Source: Actinomycetales bacterium (lineage in GTDB: Bacteria > Actinomycetota > Actinomycetes > Actinomycetales > Cellulomonadaceae). Taken from it: a DNA stretch of 11,725 bases. The stretch spans positions 1 through 11,725 of the forward strand of contig JAAZAC010000130.1 of NCBI GenBank assembly GCA_012514545.1, in the 5' to 3' direction. This document shows, in pieces, positions 6,753 to 11,725 of this stretch. Below the pieces are notes generated by a model that did no database searches, was not told where the DNA came from, and saw nothing but the letters and a program-made list of their open reading frames with translations. Positions within the stretch are counted from its first letter, which is position 1. Each line of letters begins with the position of its first letter. Both the position numbers and the translations under genes were made by a program.

Positions 6753-7817
6753 ATGTCGCAGGGTCGACCGACGCTCGCGGACGTCGCGAGCGCGGCGGGG
6801 GTCTCCGTCTCCACGGCCTCGCTCGCGTTCTCCGGCGCGGGGCCGATCGCGCCCGAGACGCGCGAGCGCGTGCACGAGGCCGCCCGCCGGCTCGGCTACG
6901 CCGGGCCCAACCCGCTCGGGCGCTCCCTGCGCAGCGGCCGCTCCGGGATCGTCGCCGTCGTCATCGGGGACCAGCTCCGGCGCAGCTTCCGCGACCCGGT
7001 CTCCGTGCAGGTGCTCGACGGCCTCGTCAGCACGCTCGGCCCGCTCGGCCTCGGCGTGCTCCTCGTCCCCGCGCACACCACCACCGACGGCGTCGCCGAG
7101 CTCGACCCGCTGCTCGAGGCCGCGCCCATGGACGCGGCCGTCCTCATCTGGGGCGCCCGCGAGGAGGACGGCGTGCTGGCGGCCCTCCAACGGCGCGGGG
7201 TGCCCGTCGTCGTCGGCGAGGGGCCCGAGCTGCCGGGGGTCGCCGTCGTCGGCGTCGAGGACCGGATCGGCACCGCCGAGCTGGCCCGCCACCTTCTCGA
7301 ACTGGGCCACACGCGGTTCGGGCTCGTCACGCTGCCGCTCAGCCACCCGCGGCGCACGGAGGTCGCCACGCCCGAGCGCCTCGCGCGCCCGGAGTGGGCG
7401 CCGGCCCGGCACCGCCTGCAGGGCCTCGCGGACGCCGGCGTCGAGCCGGTCATGATCGTCGAGACCGCGGGCTCGCTCGTCGAGGAGGGCCGCGCCGCCG
7501 GGCGCCTGCTGCTCGACGTCCCCGAGCCGCCGACGGCGGTGCTCGCCCAGTCCGACCTGCTGGCCGCGGGCGTGCTGCTCGCCGCGCGCGAGCTGGGGCT
7601 GCGCGTGCCGGAGGACGTCTCGGTCGCCGGGTTCGACGGGCTCGACCTGCCGTGGATGGCGCCCGACGTGCTCACCACCGTCGCGCAGCCGCTCGGCGCG
7701 AAGGGCGAGGCGATCGGCCGCGCCGTCGAGCAGGTGCTCGCCGGCGAGCTGCCCGCGACCGTCCGGATGCCCGTGTCGCTGCGCGTCGGCACGACGACGG
7801 GCCCGCCGCGCTCCTGA
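6753..7817 (+). CDS. LacI family transcriptional regulator
   Basis: A 354-residue repressor-type regulator. Residues 7-50 are the LacI helix-turn-helix (TLADVASAAGVSVSTASLAFSG, then PETRERVHEAARRLGY). The hinge helix follows (PNPLGRSLRSGRSG, 52-64; Leu59 in the position that inserts at the operator's central CpG). Residues 65-350 are a periplasmic-binding-protein-like effector domain, with the usual late motif PEDVSVAGFDGLDLPWMAPDVLTTVAQP (286-313). The recognition helix has SLAFSG where most members have SRVLNG. The loop SHPRRTEVATPERLARPEWAPARH (197-220) is the variable effector-side segment. The ATG at 6753 follows CAGGTG closely and places the HTH correctly. It is divergent from the two MFS genes, so it most likely represses them and perhaps itself through 6669-6688. 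The effector is unknown; LacI proteins usually sense sugars or nucleobases. Confidence 0.92.
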   Translation: MSQGRPTLADVASAAGVSVSTASLAFSGAGPIAPETRERVHEAARRLGYAGPNPLGRSLRSGRSGIVAVVIGDQLRRSFRDPVSVQVLDGLVSTLGPLGLGVLLVPAHTTTDGVAELDPLLEAAPMDAAVLIWGAREEDGVLAALQRRGVPVVVGEGPELPGVAVVGVEDRIGTAELARHLLELGHTRFGLVTLPLSHPRRTEVATPERLARPEWAPARHRLQGLADAGVEPVMIVETAGSLVEEGRAAGRLLLDVPEPPTAVLAQSDLLAAGVLLAARELGLRVPEDVSVAGFDGLDLPWMAPDVLTTVAQPLGAKGEAIGRAVEQVLAGELPATVRMPVSLRVGTTTGPPRS

Positions 7818-7862
7818 CGCCTCCCCCGACCGCACCTCCCACCGCCCCTCGGCCGCCCAGCG

Positions 7863-7912
7863 ACCGCCCCTCCACCGCACCCTCCACCGCCCCTCCACCG
7901 CCCCTCCACCGC
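7863..7912. repeat. Short tandem repeat, ACCGCCCCTCC units
   Basis: Four head-to-tail units of 11-12 bases (7863-7873, 7874-7885 with one extra base, 7886-7896, 7897-7907), then a partial fifth. They lie in the convergent gap between lacI and hadB. No coding sense is evident; replication slippage is the likely origin. Confidence 0.8.
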
Positions 7913-7981
7913 AGAGTGGAACGAATCGAGGTCCGGGCGGTCGGAGTGGAACGAGATGCCGGCAGATCGTTCCACTCTGCG
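7910..7981. repeat. Palindromic repeat element, three copies of GAGTGGAACGA
   Basis: GAGTGGAACGA occurs at 7914-7924 and 7944-7954 in the same direction (30 bases apart), and its complement TCGTTCCACTC is at 7967-7977. The second and third copies form a 34-bp dyad (7944-7977) with a TGCCGGCA centre and only two mismatched pairs. The first and third copies form a perfect 15-bp inverted repeat (7910-7924 with 7967-7981). The element sits between convergent genes. It could be an REP-like sequence, a protein-binding site or a bidirectional terminator; no T-run follows, so a simple intrinsic terminator is less likely. Confidence 0.75.
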
Positions 7982-7988
7982 CAAGGGC

Positions 7989-8054
7989 GGTGACGCGGCC
8001 GGTGACGCGGCCGGTGACGCGGGCGGTGACGCGGCGGTGACGCGCGGTGACGCG
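7989..8054. repeat. Tandem repeat, GGTGACGCG units
   Basis: Six copies of GGTGACGCG start at 7989, 8001, 8013, 8025, 8036 and 8046 (period 12, 12, 12, 11, 10). They directly follow the palindromic element and end 14 bases before the hadB stop. The changing period argues against a coding constraint. Confidence 0.85.
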
Positions 8055-8068
8055 CGGCGAGACGGGCC

Positions 8069-8494
8069 TCAGAGCCGGACGACGACCTGCGCCTTCGCGA
8101 GAACCCTCGCGCCCTCGACGGTCACGGTGAGGTCCACGCGTGCGGTGCCCGCCTCGGCGTCGACGGCGCCGACGACGCCGGACACCTCCACGACCGCCGC
8201 GCCGGGGTCCGGGACGGGCACGGGCCGGGCGAACCGTACGCCGTAGTCGACGATCGCGCCCGGGTCGCCCACCCAGTCGGTGACGAGGTTGACGGCCTGG
8301 CCCATCGTGAACATGCCGTGCGCGACGACGCCGGGCAGCCCGACCTCGCGCGCGAACCTGTCGTTCCAGTGGATGGGGTTGCGGTCGCCGCTCGCGCCCG
8401 CGTAGTGCACGAGGTGCGCGCGCGTGACCTCGATCGCGCGGCTGCCGATCGGCGTGCCCACGGCGACGTCGGCGAGCGCCGGGCGGTCGCTCAT
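8069..8494 (-). CDS. hadB: MaoC family (R)-hydratase, HadB-like catalytic subunit
   Basis: A 141-residue hot-dog-fold protein that, with the HadA-like partner, should dehydrate (3R)-hydroxyacyl-ACP or hydrate enoyl thioesters in fatty-acid metabolism. The hydratase-2 motif is clear: YAGASGDRNPIHWNDRFAREVGLPGVVAHGMFTMG, with the catalytic pair Asp37 and His42 present. The length matches mycobacterial HadB (about 142). The ATG at 8494 overlaps the upstream gene's TGA (ATGA, 8491-8494), so the subunits are translationally coupled, which suits a fixed heterodimer. It is the last gene of the tRNA-rpmG-hadA-hadB run. The product's substrate chain length is unknown; this organism need not make mycolic acids. 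Confidence 0.88.
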   Translation of the reverse strand: MSDRPALADVAVGTPIGSRAIEVTRAHLVHYAGASGDRNPIHWNDRFAREVGLPGVVAHGMFTMGQAVNLVTDWVGDPGAIVDYGVRFARPVPVPDPGAAVVEVSGVVGAVDAEAGTARVDLTVTVEGARVLAKAQVVVRL

Positions 8495-8940
8495 GCGCCC
8501 TCCCCCCGGACGGCGAGGGTCGAGACGACCGTCGAGACCGGGTCGCCCGCGGCGTCGGCGATCTCGCAGCGGGTCGTCACGAGCGCGAGCCCGGCGCGCT
8601 CGGTGATCGCGTCGACGTGCAGCACCGTGACGAGCTCGTCGCCCGCGTGGATCGGCCGGTGGTGGGTGAACCGCTCGTCGGCGTGCACCACGCGCGAGAA
8701 GTCGATCCCGGCGGCCGGGTCCTCGACGAGCTGGGCCTCCGCGCGCTGCGCGACGACCACCGCGAAGGTCGGCGGGGCGACGACGTCGGGGTACCCGAGC
8801 GCGCGGGCCGCCTCGACGTCGTGGTGGGCGGGGTGCGTCGCGCCGACGGCGCGCGCGAAGTCGCGCAGGTGCTCCCGCCCGACGGCGTACGGAGCGGTCG
8901 GCGGGTACCGCCGGCCCGCGTACTCCGCGTTGACCCCCAT
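8491..8940 (-). CDS. hadA: MaoC N-terminal-type hydratase, HadA-like subunit
   Basis: A 149-residue hot-dog protein of the FAS1-like MaoC N-terminal group. Seen: YAGRRYPPTAPYAVGREHLRDFARAVG near the N-terminus, HPAHHDVEAARALGYPDVVAPPTFAVVV (36-63), and HHRPIHAGDEL (93-103). It lacks the Asp/His hydratase-2 dyad carried by its partner, as expected for the non-catalytic, substrate-holding subunit of the HadAB dehydratase. The start is the ATG at 8940, 11 bases after the rpmG stop, with only a weak GGCGGG ribosome site. The frame stays open upstream across rpmG and beyond, but that is another frame of the ribosomal-protein gene. The order rpmG-hadA-hadB matches Mycobacterium tuberculosis and many other actinobacteria. 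Confidence 0.86.
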   Translation of the reverse strand: MGVNAEYAGRRYPPTAPYAVGREHLRDFARAVGATHPAHHDVEAARALGYPDVVAPPTFAVVVAQRAEAQLVEDPAAGIDFSRVVHADERFTHHRPIHAGDELVTVLHVDAITERAGLALVTTRCEIADAAGDPVSTVVSTLAVRGEGA

Positions 8941-8951
8941 GCCCGCCGGCG

Positions 8952-9122
8952 TCAGCGGGTCTCGCGGTGCGCCGTGTGCTTGCCGCAGCGCGGGCAGAAC
9001 TTCTTCAGCTCGAGCCGGTCGGGGTCGTTCCGCCGGTTCTTCTTGGTGATGTAGTTCCGCTCCTTGCAGTCCACGCAGGCGAGCGTGATCTTCGGGCGGA
9101 TGTCCTGGGTCTTGCTGGCCAC
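8952..9122 (-). CDS. rpmG: 50S ribosomal protein L33, zinc-ribbon form
   Basis: A 56-residue L33 of the large ribosomal subunit. Seen: DIRPKITLACVDCKERNYITKKNRRNDPDRLELKKFCPRCGKHTAHRETR, with the zinc ribbon Cys16-Cys19 and Cys43-Cys46 (CxxC...CxxC), so this is the zinc-containing C+ form. The GTG at 9122 gives the family N-terminus (VASKTQDIRP), with AGAGGTGG upstream. A longer frame from 9194 would add an Arg-rich extension that L33 does not have and would run towards tRNA-Met. Actinobacteria often have a second, zinc-free L33 induced by zinc starvation; none is in this window. Confidence 0.96.
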   Translation of the reverse strand: MASKTQDIRPKITLACVDCKERNYITKKNRRNDPDRLELKKFCPRCGKHTAHRETR

Positions 9123-9201
9123 TTCGGTGCCACCTCTCGCGCGCTGGGCGCAGTGCCGTGCCGGTTCGTCCGCGCGCGCCGGTCGGCGCGCCACCTGTTG
9201 G

Positions 9202-9275
9202 TAGCGGGGGCGGGATTCGAACCCGCGACACCACGATTATGAGCCGTGTGCTCTAACCACCTGAGCTACCCCGCC
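9202..9275 (-). tRNA. tRNA-Met (CAU), elongator
   Basis: The cloverleaf folds on the minus strand: acceptor GGCGGGG/CCCCGCT with one G-U pair, D-arm GCTC...GAGC, anticodon stem CACGG/TCGTG with loop CTCATAA (anticodon CAT, complement of 9239-9241), and T-arm GCGGG-TTCGAAT-CCCGC. The standard first acceptor pairs and the non-initiator anticodon stem (no GGG/CCC run) make it the elongator rather than fMet; lysidine-type tRNA-Ile is less likely. CCA is encoded just outside (9201-9199). Confidence 0.93.
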
Positions 9276-9327
9276 ATCTCCCGGGTCCCCCGCCCGGCGA
9301 CGGGTCACCGGGCCGGGGCACCAGGAG

Positions 9328-9400
9328 AGCCCCGAAAGGGAATCGAACCCTTGACCTTCTCCTTACCATGGAGACGCTCTGCCGACTGAGCTATCGGGGC
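9328..9400 (-). tRNA. tRNA-Thr (GGU)
   Basis: The cloverleaf folds on the minus strand: acceptor GCCCCGA/TCGGGGC, D-arm GCTC...GAGC, anticodon stem TCTCC/GGAGA with loop ATGGTAA (anticodon GGT, complement of 9365-9367), and T-arm AAGGG-TTCGATT-CCCTT. Discriminator T; CCA is not encoded. It precedes tRNA-Met by 52 bases on the same strand and is probably its co-transcript. Confidence 0.95.
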
Positions 9401-9409
9401 GGCCGTGCC

Positions 9410-9439
9410 AGGGTACACGCGCCTCGAGGTCGCTGCGAA
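9410..9439 (-). promoter_or_regulatory. Candidate promoter of the tRNA-Thr / tRNA-Met / rpmG / hadAB run
   Basis: On the minus strand TTCGCA (9439-9434) and TACCCT (9415-9410) are 18 bases apart. TACCCT ends 9 bases before the tRNA-Thr 5' end, so transcription would start only a few bases ahead of the mature tRNA, as is usual for tRNA genes. The following tRNA, rpmG and MaoC genes have no obvious promoter of their own. Confidence 0.5.
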
Positions 9440-9506
9440 ATCCCTCCCGCCCCCCACGCGGGCGTTCCGCCGCCATGATCGCCGCATCTGCCACGATGAC
9501 GCCCGC

Positions 9507-9513
9507 GAGGAGG
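9507..9513 (+). promoter_or_regulatory. Strong ribosome binding site of the kinase gene
   Basis: GAGGAGG with a 5-base spacer before the ATG at 9519. It decides that start over the in-frame ATG at 9405, which lies in the tRNA promoter region on the other strand and has no ribosome site. Confidence 0.8.
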
Positions 9514-9518
9514 TGGCG

Positions 9519-10508
9519 ATGGGCGTCGACGGTCTGCCGGCGGTGGACCGTGCCCTCGCCGCGCGGGTGGTCGCGCGCCACGTCCCGCACCTCGCGCACC
9601 TCCCGCTCGGCGACCCGTTCACGGGCTACCGCTCCACCGGGTTCCGGCTCGGCGAGGACCGCGCCGTCCGGTTCCCGACCGGCGCCCTCGGCGTCGCGCA
9701 GCTCGAGCGGATCGCGCGCAGCCTGCCTGACGTCGTGCCCCACCTTCCGGTGCCCGTGCCCGCGATCGAGGTGCTCGTGCCCGCGGGCGACGAGTTCCCC
9801 GTGCCCTGGGCCGTCACCGCCTGGGTCGACGGCGCCCCCCTCCTCGCGGACCCGCCGACGGCGGCGACGGCGCGCGACCTGGGCGCCGCCCTCCGCGCCC
9901 TGCACGCCGCCCCGGCCGCGGACGGGGTGCCGCCGAACCAGTGGGCGCGGCCGCTCGACGCCTGGACGCCCGCCGTCCTCGCGCGGCTGGACCAGGTCGC
10001 CGCGATGCTCGGCCGGGGCTTCCGGCACCGTCGCGCCCGCGCGCTGTGGGCCGCGGCCGTCGCCGCGCCCGGGCCCGCGTCGGCGGGCTGGGTGCACGGC
10101 GACCTCACCCCGATGAACCTCGTCCAGCGGGACGGACGCCTCGCTGGCCTGCTCGACTGGGGCGAGGTCGGCGTCGGCGACCCCGCCGTGGACATCGGCC
10201 ACGCGTGGAGCCTCGTCGCCGCGGACGATCTCGCGCTCCTCCTCGACGCCTACGGCCCGCTCGACCGCGCCACCCGGACGCGCGCGCGGGGCGTCGCCGT
10301 CCTCAAGTGCGCGGCGTACGCGGCGAGCACCGACCCGGCCCTCGCCGCCCTCGGTCGCCGGGGGCTGGCCACGCTCGGGCTGCTCGGCCGGCGCCGTCCC
10401 CGGGCCCCGGCCCCGACGCGAGAGCGCCCCGCCCGGGAGGGGCGGGGCGCTCTCGTGGGTTCCGCGTGGCAGGTGAGGGATTCGAACCCCCGTAGCTCTC
10501 GCAACTGA
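9519..10508 (+). CDS. Aminoglycoside phosphotransferase (APH)-family kinase
   Basis: A 329-residue protein-kinase-like small-molecule phosphotransferase; the substrate is unknown (this group includes aminoglycoside, macrolide, choline and homoserine kinases). Seen: N-lobe strand TGFRLGEDRAVRFPTG (40-55), helix-C-like QLERIARSL (61-69), hinge-region VPWAVTAWVDGAPL (95-108), catalytic loop WVHGDLTPMNLV with Asp195 and Asn200, and metal-binding DWGEVGVGDPAVDIG with Asp213. The usual N-lobe Lys is replaced by Arg-containing AVRFP, as in many actinobacterial members. The fold ends near residue 290. The last 35-40 residues (RRRPRAPAPTRERPAREG..., ending WQVRDSNPRSSRN) come from a hairpin and the antisense of tRNA-Tyr. 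No stop occurs before the hairpin in any plus frame, so this tail is either real read-through or a stop-codon loss. A resistance role is not implied. Confidence 0.83.
   Translation: MGVDGLPAVDRALAARVVARHVPHLAHLPLGDPFTGYRSTGFRLGEDRAVRFPTGALGVAQLERIARSLPDVVPHLPVPVPAIEVLVPAGDEFPVPWAVTAWVDGAPLLADPPTAATARDLGAALRALHAAPAADGVPPNQWARPLDAWTPAVLARLDQVAAMLGRGFRHRRARALWAAAVAAPGPASAGWVHGDLTPMNLVQRDGRLAGLLDWGEVGVGDPAVDIGHAWSLVAADDLALLLDAYGPLDRATRTRARGVAVLKCAAYAASTDPALAALGRRGLATLGLLGRRRPRAPAPTRERPAREGRGALVGSAWQVRDSNPRSSRN
10419..10455. terminator. Strong GC-rich hairpin, probable bidirectional terminator
   Basis: CGAGAGCGCCCCGCC (10419-10433) pairs perfectly with 10441-10455; one more C-G pair closes a 5-base loop. 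The hairpin begins 12 bases beyond the 3' end of tRNA-Tyr on the minus strand and lies in the 3' part of the kinase frame on the plus strand. There is no T-run on either side, which is common for actinobacterial terminators. It probably ends transcripts from both directions. Confidence 0.7.
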
Positions 10509-10547
10509 TTTACAGTCAGCTCCCTTTGGCCGCTTGGGTAACCTGCC
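10467..10547 (-). tRNA. tRNA-Tyr (GUA)
   Basis: A class II tRNA with a long variable arm on the minus strand: acceptor GGCAGGT/ACCTGCC, anticodon stem GCTGA/TCAGT with loop CTGTAAA (anticodon GTA, complement of 10511-10513), variable arm TGCGAGAGCTAC, T-loop TTCGAAT. Discriminator A; CCA is not encoded. The final 42 bases of the kinase frame lie antisense to its 3' half. Confidence 0.94.
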
Positions 10548-10585
10548 GCGGGCCGGGCCGCTCGTGAGCGGCTCGTGCGGATGGA

Positions 10586-10591
10586 AGGATA
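10586..10591 (-). promoter_or_regulatory. Candidate -10 box of tRNA-Tyr
   Basis: TATCCT on the minus strand, about 38 bases before the tRNA 5' end; no good -35 is seen at 16-18 bases. The short leader contains the dyad GCCGCTCGTGAGCGGC (10557-10572), which could be a processing or attenuation hairpin. Confidence 0.35.
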
Positions 10592-10683
10592 CCAACCCAC
10601 GGGGACCGGTTTCGCACCCCGCGGGAGGCGGCCCGACGCCGTCGGGCACGGGCGGGCCGGCGGGCCCCCGGGCCGCGGGCGAA

Positions 10684-10690
10684 GGAGGAG
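10684..10690 (+). promoter_or_regulatory. Ribosome binding site of yajQ
   Basis: GGAGGAG just upstream of the ATG at 10693. It fixes this start; the frame stays open back to 10534, but that region covers the tRNA-Tyr 5' end. A hairpin GCCCGAC-GCC-GTCGGGC (10631-10647) lies in the leader. Confidence 0.75.
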
Positions 10691-10692
10691 AG

Positions 10693-11187
10693 ATGGCCGG
10701 CGAGTCGTCGTTCGACGTCGTGAGCAAGGTCGACCGGCAGGAGGTCGACAACGCGCTCAACCAGGCCGCGAAGGAGATCGCGCAGCGGTACGACTTCAAG
10801 GGCGTCGGCGCCTCGATCGCCTGGAGCGGCGAGTCGCTCGTCGTCATGACGGCCAACTCCCCCGAGCGCGTCAAGGCGGTGCTCGACGTCTTCGAGACGA
10901 AGCTCGTCCGGCGCGGGGTCTCCCTGAAGTCGCTCGAGGTGGGCGAGCCCAAGCAGTCGGGCAAGGAGTACCGGCTCGAGGCCGCCATCAAGCAGGGCCT
11001 GTCGAGCGAGAACGCGAAGAAGATCGCCAAGCTCATCCGCGACGAGGGCCCCAAGGGCGTGAAGACGCAGATCACCGGCGACGAGCTGCGGGTCTCGGGC
11101 AAGTCCCGCGACGACCTGCAGGCGGTCATCCGGCTCCTCAAGGGCGCCGACCTCGACGTCGCGCTGCAGTTCGTCAACTACCGCTGA
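10693..11187 (+). CDS. yajQ: YajQ family nucleotide-binding protein (UPF0234)
   Basis: A 164-residue YajQ homologue, about the length of the E. coli protein. Seen: ESSFDVVSKVDRQEVDNALNQ at the N-terminus, the family hallmark QRYDFKGV (36-43), KSLEVGEPKQSGKEYR (98-113), and KLIRDEGPKGVKTQITGDELRVSGKSRDDLQ (near 126-156). The fold is two ferredoxin-like domains. Some homologues bind cyclic di-GMP and act with transcription factors; others were linked to tRNA or nucleotide binding. The role in actinobacteria is not settled. The ATG at 10693 has a strong GGAGGAG site. The stop TGA shares its last base with the ATG of the next gene (TGATG, 11185-11189), so the acetyltransferase is translationally coupled. 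Confidence 0.95.
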   Translation: MAGESSFDVVSKVDRQEVDNALNQAAKEIAQRYDFKGVGASIAWSGESLVVMTANSPERVKAVLDVFETKLVRRGVSLKSLEVGEPKQSGKEYRLEAAIKQGLSSENAKKIAKLIRDEGPKGVKTQITGDELRVSGKSRDDLQAVIRLLKGADLDVALQFVNYR

Positions 11188-11725
11188 TGGACCTGCGGGT
11201 GCGGCCGCGGCGGCCGGAGGACCTGCCCGCGCTCGGCGAGATCCTGCGCCGCGACCACCCGCGCACGCGGTACCCGTACCGGCTGCCCGAGGACCCCGCG
11301 GCCTGGGTGGCCGAGGCCGGCGACCTCGCGGCGTTCGTCGCGACCGACGCGGCGGGCACCGTGCTCGGGCACGTCGCCGTCGAGGCGGCGCCCGGCGTCG
11401 ACCACGGCACGGGCCCCGCGCTGCAGGAGGCGTGGTCGCGCGCCACGGGGCGCCCGCCCGAGGCGTGCGGCGTCGTCTCCCGGCTCTTCGTGTCGGCGGA
11501 CCACCGGCGCCGCGGCGTCGGCGCCCGCCTGCTCGAGCGCGCGGTCGGCTGGCTGGAGGGCCGCGGCCTGGCGCCGTGCCTCGACGTGCTCCCCCTGCCC
11601 GACGACGGCGCGCTGCGCTGGTACGAGCGGCTCGGCTGGGTGCGGGCCGCCGAGCTGCGCGCGCACTGGCACCGCGAGGGCTGGCCGCCGCTCGTCGCGC
11701 TCGTCCTGCCCGACGACGGGCGCCC
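11187..11725 (+). CDS. GNAT family N-acetyltransferase (3' end cut by window edge)
   Basis: An open frame of 179 codons without a stop at the edge. It begins MDLRVRPRRPEDLPALGEIL, a typical GNAT N-terminal strand and helix, then VLGHVAVE (68-75, strand 4 region). The acetyl-CoA pyrophosphate loop is VSRLFVSADHRRRGVGARLLERA (RRGVGAR fits Q/RxxGxG/A), followed by GLAPCLDVLP and ALRWYERLGWVRAAELRAHW, the C-terminal GNAT motif. The sequence is nearly complete; probably only a few residues are missing. Its ATG overlaps the yajQ stop by one base and it has no ribosome site of its own. The substrate is unknown: a small molecule, a peptide N-terminus or a protein are all possible. Confidence 0.88.
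   Translation, partial: MDLRVRPRRPEDLPALGEILRRDHPRTRYPYRLPEDPAAWVAEAGDLAAFVATDAAGTVLGHVAVEAAPGVDHGTGPALQEAWSRATGRPPEACGVVSRLFVSADHRRRGVGARLLERAVGWLEGRGLAPCLDVLPLPDDGALRWYERLGWVRAAELRAHWHREGWPPLVALVLPDDGR

Noticed and set aside
3843..7898. Very long minus-strand frame (about 1350 codons) crossing both MFS genes and lacI
   Set aside because: Only its 3' part, from the ATG at 5114, is the real MFS gene. The upstream part is Arg/Pro/Gly-rich low-complexity sequence antisense to lacI and in another frame of the first MFS gene, as expected in GC-rich DNA.
7863..8054. CRISPR array
   Set aside because: Units are 9-12 bases with no unique spacers and no cas genes nearby; these are simple tandem repeats.
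7956..8246. Small plus-strand frame starting in the palindromic element (MPADRSTLRKGGDAAGDAAGD)
   Set aside because: Its repeats come only from the GGTGACGCG array, and the remainder is antisense to hadB. There is no ribosome site.
9519..10508. Antibiotic-resistance gene
   Set aside because: The kinase motifs identify only the broad phosphotransferase superfamily; the neighbours give no hint of drug resistance.
9363..11177. Minus-strand frame of 604 codons over the kinase and yajQ genes
   Set aside because: It runs through tRNA-Tyr and tRNA-Thr sequence and is antisense to two well-supported genes; composition is that of a shadow frame.

Overview
The window comes from a very high-G+C actinobacterium. 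Codon third positions are almost all G or C, GTG starts are common, and the cluster tRNA-Thr / tRNA-Met / rpmG / two MaoC-type hydratases / murB is typical of Actinobacteria. A cellulomonad-like member of the Micrococcales would fit, but the genus is an inference. All the DNA is chromosomal in character; there is no transposase, integrase, CRISPR array or rRNA.

Layout. The left edge cuts a lipoprotein gene on the minus strand (signal peptide only), divergent from an adenosine-deaminase-family gene (244-1266, +). Next comes a plus-strand pair: a multi-pass membrane protein and a short YtrA-type GntR regulator (1392-2718), preceded by a GT...AC dyad that looks like the regulator's operator. This pair converges on, and overlaps by 11 bases, murB (-). 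Upstream of murB on the same strand are two tandem paralogous MFS transporters with an ATGA overlap. They are divergent from a LacI-family regulator (6753-7817, +), and a perfect 20-bp palindrome with a central CpG lies in the shared regulatory region. After lacI, a 251-bp convergent intergenic region holds three kinds of short repeat, including a 34-bp near-perfect dyad.

The minus strand then carries tRNA-Thr, tRNA-Met, rpmG, a HadA-like and a HadB-like MaoC hydratase subunit (transcribed in that order), with a plausible promoter just before tRNA-Thr. Divergent from these is a phosphotransferase/APH-type kinase (9519-10508, +), whose reading frame runs through a strong hairpin and ends inside the antisense of tRNA-Tyr. 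The right end holds yajQ and a GNAT acetyltransferase cut by the window edge; their stop and start codons overlap.

How the parts work together. The tRNA-rpmG-hadAB, murB and add genes are housekeeping (translation, fatty-acyl dehydration, peptidoglycan precursor synthesis, purine salvage). The LacI-MFS-MFS block and the GntR-membrane protein pair look like accessory regulated modules set between these conserved genes. I found no convincing previously undescribed system. The most interesting observations are the LacI operator/MFS module, the repeat cluster at 7863-8054, and the kinase frame without a stop before its terminator-like hairpin.
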